64,000 nt of DNA from Paenibacillus aceris (GCF_017874035.1 NZ_JAGGKV010000007.1:264414-328413); one strand, 5' to 3'; shown: positions 33,665 through 41,489, counted from the first letter of the stretch. The notes: a model not told the origin generated them from the sequence alone. Program-made: numbers and translations.

Positions 33665-33847
33665 AAGGGAACTACGGTCCGCTATTTTCCGAGAAAGCGA
33701 GGAGTTGGCAACATGAGGGGAACTATGATCCTCTATTTCACCATTTCCAGCCCAAATGTGGGCTTTTTGGGCGAATAAGATCCTGTAGTTCCGCTCAGCC
33801 CCTGAAATGAGCCCATTAGGCGCGAATAGCGGACCGTAGTTTCCCTC
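33665..33847. repeat. four-unit inverted repeat element, locus B
   Basis: Direct units are AGGGAACTACGGTCCGCTAT (from 33666) and GGGGAACTATGATCCTCTAT (from 33717); inverted units have GTTCCG at 33788 and GTTTCCC at 33839. Core spacings are 51 bp on the left and 51 bp on the right, with 179 bp overall. The centre holds AGCCCA-AATG-TGGGCT, a perfect hairpin. It fills most of the gap between 33532 and 34064, which otherwise holds only a short GATCAGACC direct repeat (33636-33652) and no gene. Confidence 0.9.
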
Positions 33848-34064
33848 CCGCCTTCGCACCCCAACCGCAACAACACTCGCTGCCTCAGGTACGACATCTC
33901 ACTTACAGTTCCCGCCTCCGCACCAGTATGTCTTTTACCAACCGCCCCCATCACCGCCGCGCATATTCTTCCAGAGCGAAATGGATAGTACTCCCAAATG
34001 AATCATGGTAAACTATGAAAATAGTAATCTACCAACGGTGAATAATAGAACGAGGTGACGATAG

Positions 34065-35141
34065 TTGAAGTCAACAATTCGGTGGCTGTTACTCGGAGTG
34101 TTTACGCTTGTATGCATCTTTTTCCTGAGTAACATTCAGAATGCATTCTTGTCTACCCAGCCAGATCAGATTCGAGTCACAATTGGGCCAGACACGAGCA
34201 TTCAGAGAATAAGCGAACAGCTGCCTGGAAGCCGCGTCCTCAACGAGAAATCCGGGCTGCTAGCCGTTCCCTATGGCAAGGCATGGGACTACGTCGGAAA
34301 GACGCTGACGATCAAAGGCATTTTTCGCGCGACCACTGTTCCTCTGGAGCATCCTGTCATTTCATGGCGCTATTTCGGGTATTCGGTGAAAGACCAGATC
34401 CAAGGCTTCTTCCATGGGGATTTCGGTAAATTCCGCAATCCATTTAACCGCCAAGAGGTTGCTGTAATTGGAGAGCTTCCTGTCATGCTGCTTCGCACGT
34501 GCACATATTTCATCCCTGGTTTACTGATGGCAATTGTGCTCAGTATGCTTATGGCGATGCTAGCGTCCATGTGGCGCAGATTGGGTGCCGTACTGGATGG
34601 CGTGCAGGCTCTGCTTGTGGGCTTGCCTGATTTTTTCTTAATTGTTCTAATTCAATTAGGTGCGATTTATGCAACGAAGTTTCTGGGGCACTACGTGCTG
34701 TTGATCGTACAAGTCGGTGATAAAACGCCTTTTCTAATCCCGTTTCTCACCATTGCGCTTATTCCGTCGGTTACGATTTACGGCACGATGCGCGTCGCCA
34801 TTATGCGTGAACTGGGTCAGGATTATGTGGTCACCGCGCAGGCAAAAGGGTTAACCCGAGGCGAGCTGCTTGTCGCCCATGTGCTGCGCAACGTGATGTT
34901 GGACCTGCTTTCGGTCCTGCCGAAGGCGACGACGCTGGCGCTTGCAAGCATGGCTGTCGCAGAAGCGATCTGCGGCATTTCCGGCCTGGGGGGCTTCATT
35001 ATCTCGCCTGCCTTGCAAAGTGTCTCATCGATGTCGGTCATCTGCATGTCGCTTGCGCTGCTCGCGATGGCTTTTCACGTGCTCTATGCTTTGCTGCGTA
35101 AAAAGTTTATCGTCCGCACGGGGGGGGTCGTCTCACAATGA
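34065..35141 (+). CDS. peptide/nickel-type ABC permease, DppB-like
   Basis: A 358-residue membrane permease. After an N-terminal helix and a 100-residue soluble segment, the BPD-type core follows with VTAQAKGLTRGELLVAHVLRNVMLDLLSVLP, the EAA-loop that contacts the ATPase. TTG at 34065 with GAGGTGA six bases upstream. It overlaps the next permease by four bases. DppB/OppB proteins import oligopeptides or metals with a DppC partner, an ATPase and a binding protein; the last two are absent here. Confidence 0.8.
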   Translation: MKSTIRWLLLGVFTLVCIFFLSNIQNAFLSTQPDQIRVTIGPDTSIQRISEQLPGSRVLNEKSGLLAVPYGKAWDYVGKTLTIKGIFRATTVPLEHPVISWRYFGYSVKDQIQGFFHGDFGKFRNPFNRQEVAVIGELPVMLLRTCTYFIPGLLMAIVLSMLMAMLASMWRRLGAVLDGVQALLVGLPDFFLIVLIQLGAIYATKFLGHYVLLIVQVGDKTPFLIPFLTIALIPSVTIYGTMRVAIMRELGQDYVVTAQAKGLTRGELLVAHVLRNVMLDLLSVLPKATTLALASMAVAEAICGISGLGGFIISPALQSVSSMSVICMSLALLAMAFHVLYALLRKKFIVRTGGVVSQ

Positions 35142-36094
35142 TCAAACGCTCATCAAGCGCATTTTATATCTCCATAGCTCTTATCGTTCTAATCCTCCTT
35201 GTGGCGATATTCGGCACGTGGCTGAAGCCGCATGGCATTTCGCCGGATGACAAAATCAACATGATTCAATACCAACAAGACGGCAAAACACGCTACAGCA
35301 TTCCGCCGTTTTCACCGAACAGTACGTTCCCGCTCGGGACGGATCATCGGGGCTTCGATATGCTGAGCCTGCTGCTTAACGGATTGAAATATACGTTGGG
35401 AACGACATTAGCGTTAACGCTGCTCCGTTTTATTATTGCGCTGCCTTGGGGATTGTGGAGCGGGACCACCGGCAAAGGGTGGGGGGCTCTCAAGGCTATG
35501 CAGTGGGTGGTCGCTTCTGTACCGGCTTTTGTCTTCCTTTTTCCGCCACTGGCCGGTATGTATTTCGGACTGCGGCTGGATCAATGGGGAAAAGCGGACC
35601 CGCACTACAAAATGCTCTTCTCCGTTACCTTCGTCATTCTCGTTACATTCATCGGCGTATTCCCGTTAGCTCATCAAATAGCTGAGCGGGCACGTTATTA
35701 TAATGACAAACTCTTTATTGAAGCTTCCCGGTTGATGGGGGGTTCAGTCTTTCATCGCATGATCCGGCATCTGGTCCCCTGCATGAGAAATGAGATGCTG
35801 TTCATTTTCCTTAGCGAATTCATGCAGGTGCTTTTCCTGTTGGGGCAGCTCGCTGTCTTTAACATCGTGCTTGGCGGTACAGAAACAATTGGCGATAGCG
35901 ATGCCGGCTATTCCATTACCATTACGACATCAGGAGAATGGCTTTCGCTTATTGCATATGGGTCCCGGTACATTAGGCTGCATCCTTGGATTATTTTGAG
36001 TGTAGGCGCGAGCTTCTCTCTGCTCTTTCTCTCCCTGCAGTTTTTCTTAAGCCAGTTGAAGCGCCGTTACGGCAGCGAGCGTCAATTCATGTGA
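35138..36094 (+). CDS. peptide/nickel-type ABC permease, DppC-like
   Basis: A 318-residue permease. The N-terminal helix is followed by a periplasm-type segment and PLGTDHRGFDMLSLLLNGLKYTLGTTLALTLL, the characteristic DppC/OppC entry motif. The EAA-like loop is ASRLMGGSVFHRMIRHLVPCM. The ATGA overlap with the upstream permease shows coupled translation. A terminator follows directly, so the unit has only two permeases; ATPase and binding protein must come from elsewhere in the genome, or the pair has another role. Confidence 0.8.
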   Translation: MIKRSSSAFYISIALIVLILLVAIFGTWLKPHGISPDDKINMIQYQQDGKTRYSIPPFSPNSTFPLGTDHRGFDMLSLLLNGLKYTLGTTLALTLLRFIIALPWGLWSGTTGKGWGALKAMQWVVASVPAFVFLFPPLAGMYFGLRLDQWGKADPHYKMLFSVTFVILVTFIGVFPLAHQIAERARYYNDKLFIEASRLMGGSVFHRMIRHLVPCMRNEMLFIFLSEFMQVLFLLGQLAVFNIVLGGTETIGDSDAGYSITITTSGEWLSLIAYGSRYIRLHPWIILSVGASFSLLFLSLQFFLSQLKRRYGSERQFM

Positions 36095-36139
36095 AAAAAG
36101 GTCGGGATCCATCCAAGCGACGGGTGCCCGGCCTTTTTT
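36094..36139 (+). terminator. intrinsic terminator
   Basis: AAAAAAGGTCGGG pairs with CCCGGCCTTTTTT (one G-U), right after the permease stop codon. Confidence 0.9.
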
Positions 36140-36197
36140 ATGTTTGTACATCTGCTCGCTTTTCTCATTTTCAACTCAATATAAATGTTTTAATGAC

Positions 36198-36216
36198 ACA
36201 TAATATATGTTAAAAT
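36198..36216 (+). promoter_or_regulatory. candidate operator and -10 of the RHH-methyltransferase gene
   Basis: ACATA-ATA-TATGT (36198-36210) is a perfect inverted repeat immediately before TAAAAT (36211-36216), a possible -10. The start codon is 27 bp downstream. Ribbon-helix-helix proteins often repress their own genes at such sites. No convincing -35 was found. Confidence 0.45.
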
Positions 36217-36243
36217 AGCAAAAACGAAGGGGGCTACCTCGAG

Positions 36244-37137
36244 ATGGATGACAAAAACGATAAAACCAAAAGACTTTCTGTCTACTTGCCTGAAAAGGTA
36301 AAGGCCGATCTGGAGCGCATGGCTGAGGAAACGGGCTTGTCTATGACGCAGCTAATTGTTATGGCTACGCATGGCCTTTTGGCGAATTACTCCGCACAAG
36401 GCGGAGCTATTTTCGCCGACTTGTTGGCAGCCAGGCAGCGGATCCTCCATGAGGTGAAGGATAAGCAGCGGCTTTTAAATGAAGAAAGAGAAGGCATGCA
36501 GGAATACTACGGAGCACGAGCGGTGGAATATGAGCGAATTTACCATCGAGAGGATGAGGAATTTCAGCGTGAGCTGGCGATGCTGGCGGATATCGTGAAG
36601 AAGCAGGCAGCAGGCAGCCGTGTTCTGGAAGTGGCTTGCGGTACCGGGTATTGGACACAGTTCATTGCGGAAACAGCAAAACACATCGTCGGTGTGGATA
36701 TCCGTCCCGAAGTGCTGCAAATAGCCGAATCGAAGCCTTGGCCGCTTCATAACACAACCTTCGTAGAAGGGGATGCTTACCGGCTCTCTGAAGTACAAGG
36801 GGCCTTCGACTTCGGGTTCGCCAACTTCTGGTTCTCGCATATTCCGAAGAATCGTCTGGACTCCTTTCTGCAAGGATTCCACGAGCGGCTTGGCCGCGGG
36901 GCTCGCGTGTTCATGGCGGATAATGTGTACGTACCGGGAAGAGGCGGGGAGCTAATTACGCTTGAACATAGCGAGGATACGTATAAAAGAAGGGAGTTGG
37001 CCGATGGCTCCAAGCACGAAATTATTAAAAACTACTATTCGTATGAAGAATTGAACGATATCTTTAAGCCGCTGGCGGAAAATTTGCGCATTTTTGTCGG
37101 CAGCTCTTTCTGGTACGTCAGCTACACGGTCGCTTAG
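36244..37137 (+). CDS. ribbon-helix-helix domain fused to a SAM-dependent methyltransferase
   Basis: A 297-residue protein with an unusual order. Residues 8-50 form a ribbon-helix-helix DNA-binding domain: strand KRLSVYLPEKV, helix KADLERMAEETGLS, helix MTQLIVMATHGLLANY. A charged helical linker (about 55-115) leads to a class I methyltransferase with motif I VLEVACGTGYWT, motif II VGVDIRPEVLQIA, a GDAYRL acidic loop and FDFGFANFWFSHIPKNRL. No frame break or ribosome binding site separates the halves. The methyl acceptor is unknown. AAGGGGG lies 10-11 bp before the ATG. A palindrome overlaps the promoter region, so autoregulation is plausible. Confidence 0.85.
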   Translation: MDDKNDKTKRLSVYLPEKVKADLERMAEETGLSMTQLIVMATHGLLANYSAQGGAIFADLLAARQRILHEVKDKQRLLNEEREGMQEYYGARAVEYERIYHREDEEFQRELAMLADIVKKQAAGSRVLEVACGTGYWTQFIAETAKHIVGVDIRPEVLQIAESKPWPLHNTTFVEGDAYRLSEVQGAFDFGFANFWFSHIPKNRLDSFLQGFHERLGRGARVFMADNVYVPGRGGELITLEHSEDTYKRRELADGSKHEIIKNYYSYEELNDIFKPLAENLRIFVGSSFWYVSYTVA

Positions 37138-37169
37138 GAAATCATCGGCCTAATGGGTGCATGAAATAC

Positions 37170-37490
37170 TTAGTGTCCGGATGTGAATTTGAGGCCGAGA
37201 ACGCCGATCAAGATGAGAATCATAAATAGGATACGCAGCAAACTGACGGGTTCATTGAGGAATAGGGTGCCAATAATAATCGCTCCTACTGCGCCAATTC
37301 CAGTCCAAGCCGCGTAGGCTGTGCCGATAGGAAGGGTTTTCGTTGCGACTGCCAGAAAATAAAAACTGATTATCATACCGACAATCGTTACGCAGGACGG
37401 AATTAGTCGTGTAAAACCATTGGAAAATTTCAAAGAAATGGCCCATACCACCTCGAAAACGCCAGCAATGACAAGATACAACCACGCCAT
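37170..37490 (-). CDS. sugE: SMR-family guanidinium exporter, SugE/Gdx type
   Basis: A 106-residue protein with four membrane helices. The SMR signature is WLYLVIAGVFEVVWAISLK with the essential Glu near residue 13, and AYAAWTGIGAVGAIIIGTLFLNEP in helix 3. The SugE/Gdx subclass exports guanidinium in exchange for protons. This assignment is strengthened by a guanidine-I riboswitch directly upstream. Convergent with the methyltransferase gene, 32 bp away. Confidence 0.9.
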   Translation of the reverse strand: MAWLYLVIAGVFEVVWAISLKFSNGFTRLIPSCVTIVGMIISFYFLAVATKTLPIGTAYAAWTGIGAVGAIIIGTLFLNEPVSLLRILFMILILIGVLGLKFTSGH

Positions 37491-37540
37491 AATGAATCAC
37501 TCCTTAAGTTGTTTACTATGATGCCCATAAATGCCGCGGC

Positions 37541-37600
37541 AAAAAAGGAAAAAGCCTGGAAGCTATATCGCTGAGCGATATGACTCCCGGGCTTTTTCCC
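37541..37600 (-). terminator. riboswitch-controlled terminator
   Basis: On the minus strand GGAAAAAGCC (37599-37590) pairs perfectly with GGCTTTTTCC (37556-37547), with an inner TATCGCT/AGCGATA stem and a T6 tract after it. Its 5' arm is part of the conserved 3' end of the guanidine aptamer, so ligand binding and termination exclude each other. Confidence 0.85.
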
Positions 37601-37676
37601 CTCCGTGACCACAGCGTATCCGCTGTGTGTTTTCTCTCGGACCAGACTGACGCTGCAGCGCCACGGAACCCTAGAA
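37583..37676 (-). promoter_or_regulatory. guanidine-I (ykkC) riboswitch aptamer
   Basis: The minus strand shows the ykkC consensus in order: CTAGGGTTCCG, then CTGGTCCGAGAG, a variable hairpin ACAGCGGATACGCTGT, ACGGAGGGGAAAAAGCCCGGGAG in two parts (the ACGG-AGGG and GCCCGGGAG blocks). This class turns on guanidine exporters when guanidinium is bound, in agreement with the sugE/gdx gene downstream. Confidence 0.92.
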
Positions 37677-37690
37677 AACTTATTGCCGTA

Positions 37691-37719
37691 ATTATAGGAC
37701 GGCTTACACGCCATGTCAA
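37691..37719 (-). promoter_or_regulatory. sigma-A promoter of the riboswitch-sugE transcript
   Basis: Perfect TTGACA (37719-37714), a 17-bp spacer and perfect TATAAT (37696-37691). Transcription would begin about 8-10 bases before the aptamer. Confidence 0.9.
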
Positions 37720-37720
37720 G

Positions 37721-37772
37721 AATAAAAGCCCTGATAGCGGCTCTTTCGAGCTATCGCTTGTCGGGGCTTTAT
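37721..37772. terminator. long terminator hairpin downstream of the NlpC/P60 gene
   Basis: AATAAAAGCCC...GATAGC and GCTATC...GGGGCTTTATT form a nearly continuous stem of about 22 bp. It ends just before the sugE promoter. Confidence 0.85.
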
Positions 37773-37789
37773 TCTGAGTAGCAAGAAAA

Positions 37790-38263
37790 TTACTTGGATT
37801 CAGCAGTTAGTTGATTGTAAATATCGTCCCACAGAACACGTCTTGCGGATACGTATCTCTTCGCGTAGTAGGATTGGCTCAGCTTGCTAATCACAACACC
37901 GTCGTCGGATGCAGAGTGAATGAATTCACCGTTTCCAAGGTAGATGCCCACGTGAGAAATGCCTTTGCCCCCTGTGTTGAAGAACACAAGATCGCCTTTG
38001 CGAAGATCACTTTTGTCAATCCAGTAGCCCTCTTTATTTTGAGCAGCAGAACTATGAGGAAGGTCGATGCCGAATTGGTTGAACACGTACGCGGTGAAAC
38101 CAGAGCAGTCAAAGCCTCTTGTTGTCGTTCCCGCATCGCGGTACGGTGTTCCAAGCAAATCGTCAACCGTTGAGTCCAATTTGGATTCTGACGCAGACGC
38201 GCTCCCTAAAGCTACACTCAAAAACAAAACAAGACTAAAAAAAAGAGCAACAACCTTTTTCAA
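37790..38263 (-). CDS. secreted NlpC/P60 cell-wall peptidase
   Basis: A 157-residue protein. A signal peptide (about 1-25, KKVVALFFSLVLFLSVALGSA then SAS) is followed by an NlpC/P60 domain: catalytic Cys in RGFDCSGFTAYVF, His in GISHVGIYLGNGEFIHSAS, and the usual GDLVFF strand. Such enzymes cut the D-Glu-diaminopimelate bond of peptidoglycan stems. TTG start (38263) with GGAAGGAG eight bases upstream. The gene is under a c-di-AMP riboswitch, as is known for several cell-wall hydrolases of Firmicutes. No separate wall-binding domain is present. Confidence 0.92.
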   Translation of the reverse strand: MKKVVALFFSLVLFLSVALGSASASESKLDSTVDDLLGTPYRDAGTTTRGFDCSGFTAYVFNQFGIDLPHSSAAQNKEGYWIDKSDLRKGDLVFFNTGGKGISHVGIYLGNGEFIHSASDDGVVISKLSQSYYAKRYVSARRVLWDDIYNQLTAESK

Positions 38264-38277
38264 CTGCTTGTCTCCTT

Positions 38278-38400
38278 CCGGTGCCTACGAGGTTAGCTGG
38301 AGGGTTCGGTTGAAGGTTCCCTATGATCCCTGTCTTGCAAGATCAATTCACCCGGGTAGTGGTTCCCCCGTTTCCCCAAAAAATGAGGAATTCGGCATGA
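38278..38400 (-). promoter_or_regulatory. c-di-AMP (ydaO/yuaA) riboswitch
   Basis: The minus strand carries ydaO hallmarks in order: GGGGAAACGGGGGAACC, CCCGGGTGAATT, CAGGGATCATAGGGAACC, CCGAACCC and the highly conserved CAGCTAACCTCGTAGGC. Its 3' end lies directly at the ribosome binding site of the NlpC/P60 gene. This class is an off-switch that senses c-di-AMP and often controls wall hydrolases and potassium transport. Confidence 0.92.
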
Positions 38401-38509
38401 AATATTTGGTTTTTTTAATGCTAGTCTCTTAATTCGTCATAAACATCGAAATTCCTCCTTTTAGGTTCAAATCGGTCTGAAAAAATGTGAGATTGTTCGC
38501 TTTCCAGAC

Positions 38510-38536
38510 AAAAAAATCCCCTTTTGCAAGGGGATT
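38510..38536 (-). terminator. intrinsic terminator
   Basis: AATCCCCTT and AAGGGGATT form the stem, followed on the minus strand by TTTTTTT. It ends the membrane protein gene at 38577. Confidence 0.9.
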
Positions 38537-38576
38537 GAACAAATATAAACCATATTTAGCTTTATTTATTGTGTTT

Positions 38577-39395
38577 TTAGGGGTTCATTTTGGCGGAAAG
38601 AAGCTGAAATTGCGATGTAATGGCCCACATTTGCAAGAATATATTGAAAAGCGGGAAGAGCTGATAAATGATCAGCGCTAACAGACCTGCCCAGATATAG
38701 GTCGCTGTAACTGTAATCCCTGCCAAAAGTCCTGAACTGAGCAAAAGTATAAGAGAAAGGCCGATAATCGGAAACGAAAAGCGCATGAACGTGATGACGG
38801 TGGATACAATGCCGAGATGTGCGGCTATGGCGAATTGCACGTACATAAAGAGCAGATGGAGCAGAAAGCCATAAACCAACATGCCCATAAGCCATGGTAG
38901 TAAGTCGAGGGAGGCTTGTTCATAGGATGTGCTGTGCGCAAGCACCTTTTGCGCTTTGGGCAATAGCCAGACGAGCGGCAGCAAAGACAAGGCGATTCGG
39001 ATGATATACGCGGCGAGGAAAGGGAGCGAGAGTTCTTTGACGCCGCGAACGAAGCGATAGCCGGCATTTTGCTCGGAATGCGTGAGTGAATAGTAGACGC
39101 CGCTGTTCAGTATCGGGGTGAACAGCATGCGAGCTAGGAGCAGGGCAGCCAATCCCCATAAATAGGAATGGCTGAGATCCGTTTTGACTAGCTGGAATTG
39201 GCTCTCGGCGAGAAAAAGATGGAGCGCTTCCTTCGGCTGGTCCCCGCCAGGAAAGCGGTGCATGAGCGGGACCAGCACCCCTTGCACAAGCTTATAGAGC
39301 AGGATGCCCCAGACCATTTGGTACATGAATAAGACGATTGTGGCGAAGGGTTGCCGCAGAGCCGCCCTGAAGCCGGATTTGAGATAGGTTGTCAT
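38577..39395 (-). CDS. multi-pass membrane protein of unknown function
   Basis: A 272-residue protein with about six membrane helices (for example ATIVLFMYQMVWGILLYKLVQGV, YLWGLAALLLARMLF, FLAAYIIRIALSLLPLVWLLP and IIGLSLILLLSSGLLAG). It begins MTTYLKSGFRAALRQP, reminiscent of membrane proteins with a GlpF/DUF-type N-terminus, but I do not recognise the family. GGAGGG is six bases before the ATG. It is transcribed with the M1 peptidase upstream, with tandem palindromes in the 93-bp gap. Confidence 0.7.
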   Translation of the reverse strand: MTTYLKSGFRAALRQPFATIVLFMYQMVWGILLYKLVQGVLVPLMHRFPGGDQPKEALHLFLAESQFQLVKTDLSHSYLWGLAALLLARMLFTPILNSGVYYSLTHSEQNAGYRFVRGVKELSLPFLAAYIIRIALSLLPLVWLLPKAQKVLAHSTSYEQASLDLLPWLMGMLVYGFLLHLLFMYVQFAIAAHLGIVSTVITFMRFSFPIIGLSLILLLSSGLLAGITVTATYIWAGLLALIIYQLFPLFNIFLQMWAITSQFQLLSAKMNP

Positions 39396-39410
39396 GGGTG
39401 TCCCTCCTAA

Positions 39411-39480
39411 GAGTTTTCCGAAGGAAAACTATCTTCGTAAGCGTGTGCTGAGTTTTCCGAAGGAAAACTTTCACGTAAGA
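39411..39480. repeat. tandem 39-bp palindromic repeat
   Basis: GAGTTTTCCGAAGGAAAACT occurs at 39411-39430 and again at 39450-39469, each with perfect arms AGTTTTCC and GGAAAACT around GAA. The following bases (CTTCGTAAGCG and TTCACGTAAGAG) are also related, giving a 39-bp period. It lies between the peptidase and the membrane protein gene. Confidence 0.85.
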
Positions 39481-39488
39481 GTGGGCGC

Positions 39489-41489
39489 CTACCAGGCGAC
39501 CCACCCGAAAATAGCTTGCAGGAACTGAATAATGCCGAGATTCCAACGGATTTTCCACTTGGTATTTACTTCCGTTTGCATAAAGTTATTGATATGTTTG
39601 TTTTCCAGAATGAGCGAGTAGTTCGGATCGATACGTACCCAGTCTACGGGCGTCGTATGGGTTAACTTGAATTCGATGCTGCTTTCTTTGCCGTCCCATG
39701 TTTTGTCGAGCACGGTGCCGTCGGCGAAATGGAACTGGATCGGCACTTCGGGTGAGTTGCCGCCGCGCTTGGCGATGAGGATCGTACTTTCGTAAGGTCC
39801 CGTTCCTTTGCTGCCAGTGGCTTTCACGCGGATGCTCTCCACGGTGTAATCGATCATCATTGAGCCGTAGACATATTCATTGAAGAAGTCGTCCCACTTC
39901 GTTTTGGTTACTTCCTCGACAACGTTTTGAAAGTCTTTCGTAGAAGGATGCTTGAATTCCCACTTTTGAAAATAAGTGCGCATGATGCGATCCATCGTTT
40001 TGGTGCCAACCTGTTTCTCAATCGCCTTCAGCACGAGCTTGCCTCTTGTATACACATTTTCAGCATATTGATCATGTCCGGTATAAGCCCATGCATTTTG
40101 CTTGAGTGTATTAGGCGATGTGATAAAGCTGGACTCGACAGGTAAATTAGGGGATGCCCCGAACTCAGCCTCCATCACTTTGTCCTCGGCATAGGAGGTA
40201 AAGCCTTCATCCAGCCAAGCTTCTTCGAATTCATTGCTGGCCACGAGGCCATAGAAGTACTGGTGCCCGATCTCATGAACGACAACGCGTTCCAGATCCA
40301 GGTCCGGGTTCTTATCGCTCGCGCCCCAAGCCGTTACCAATGTAGGATACTCCATCCCGCCTGCGCCGTTGCCTCCGGGAGGAGGGACGACAATGGAAAG
40401 GGTCGAGTACGGGTATGTTCCGTACCACTGGCTGTAGCGGGTAAGGGCCTTTTTGGCAGCGTACATATAACGGTCTTTCAATTCCTGATGATTGGGATCC
40501 AGATAGAGCTTGATCTTCATCCCGGGGATTTGCGGCGTTGAGAAAGGCTCTTCCACGTACACGAAGTGAGGCGAAGCCGACCATGCGAAATCATGCACAT
40601 CATCCGCATAAAATTGATACGTCTTGGTTCCGTTCTCCGTCACGGCCGGCTTCACAGGAAAACCGGTTGCAGCGACGGTATAGTTCGCCGGCACTTGAAT
40701 TTTCACATCATACAGGCCGAAGTCCGCATAGAACTCTGAATTCCCATGGTACTGGTGGAGATTCCAACCCGGCTCTGTGCGTCCCCTTGTTCCCGCCCGT
40801 TCATAGGCGGCTACTTTAGGGAACCACTGACCGGCCATAACGAAGTCATCCACATAGCCCATACGTGCGAAAGCTTCAGGCAGCTTGACAAGAAAATCCG
40901 TCTTGATCGTGACTCGCTCTCCGGCTCCTACTGGCTTCAGCAGCGGAACTTTGAGCAGGGTATGGTCGTCTTTATTGCCGTCATCGGGTTGTACAAACGC
41001 CATCCGCGGCGTAAGATCCTCTCCGTCAGCGGTCTTGACAGAAAGCAAGTCCATGCGGCCGGTACTATCGGCCGTGGCTTCATCCTGCCGCAGCTTGCCG
41101 CCGGATTCCCGCATAAACGTCGTTTTCTTAGATGCGAATGCATTCGGATATAAATGCAGATAAATTTCTTGCACAGGTACCGTTCCGGGATTTTCCCACG
41201 TTAACGTTTGCTGTCCTTGGAGCTGCCTCGATTCAGGTGTGTAGGCAACGTTCATGTGATACTCCGCAATGCGGTAGCTGAGCGGTTCCTGCGTTTGTTT
41301 CTCTGAAGATTTGCCGCGATCGGCAGGCTGCATGTCCGGTGCCGGAGCTGACGGTTCCTCTTTAGAGACGACGGGCACCGTCAGTTTACTTGCGGATGGG
41401 AGCAAAGATTCAGACAGCAAGACAGTGCCTGCTGCAAGGAGCATGACAACGAACCATTGTACCTTGCGGTTTTTGAATAAAACACTCAA
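39489..41489 (-). CDS. M1-family zinc metallopeptidase
   Basis: A protein of about 666 residues. An N-terminal membrane anchor (WFVVMLLAAGTVLLSESLLP) is followed by a Pro/Ser-rich linker, then an M1 aminopeptidase-like region: GGMEYPTLV at the GxMEN position, the zinc site VVVHEIGHQYFYGL (HExxH) and the third ligand in EEAWLDEGFTSYAED. The C-terminal 120 residues are beta-rich and end in a hydrophobic stretch. It is probably a cell-surface peptidase. TTG start at 41489 with GGGGTG six bases upstream. The GGMEY variant suggests a specificity unlike classical PepN. Confidence 0.85.
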   Translation of the reverse strand: MSVLFKNRKVQWFVVMLLAAGTVLLSESLLPSASKLTVPVVSKEEPSAPAPDMQPADRGKSSEKQTQEPLSYRIAEYHMNVAYTPESRQLQGQQTLTWENPGTVPVQEIYLHLYPNAFASKKTTFMRESGGKLRQDEATADSTGRMDLLSVKTADGEDLTPRMAFVQPDDGNKDDHTLLKVPLLKPVGAGERVTIKTDFLVKLPEAFARMGYVDDFVMAGQWFPKVAAYERAGTRGRTEPGWNLHQYHGNSEFYADFGLYDVKIQVPANYTVAATGFPVKPAVTENGTKTYQFYADDVHDFAWSASPHFVYVEEPFSTPQIPGMKIKLYLDPNHQELKDRYMYAAKKALTRYSQWYGTYPYSTLSIVVPPPGGNGAGGMEYPTLVTAWGASDKNPDLDLERVVVHEIGHQYFYGLVASNEFEEAWLDEGFTSYAEDKVMEAEFGASPNLPVESSFITSPNTLKQNAWAYTGHDQYAENVYTRGKLVLKAIEKQVGTKTMDRIMRTYFQKWEFKHPSTKDFQNVVEEVTKTKWDDFFNEYVYGSMMIDYTVESIRVKATGSKGTGPYESTILIAKRGGNSPEVPIQFHFADGTVLDKTWDGKESSIEFKLTHTTPVDWVRIDPNYSLILENKHINNFMQTEVNTKWKIRWNLGIIQFLQAIFGWVAW

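Noticed and set aside
37430..37719. Minus-strand frames upstream of sugE
   Set aside because: They lie entirely in the guanidine riboswitch and its promoter.
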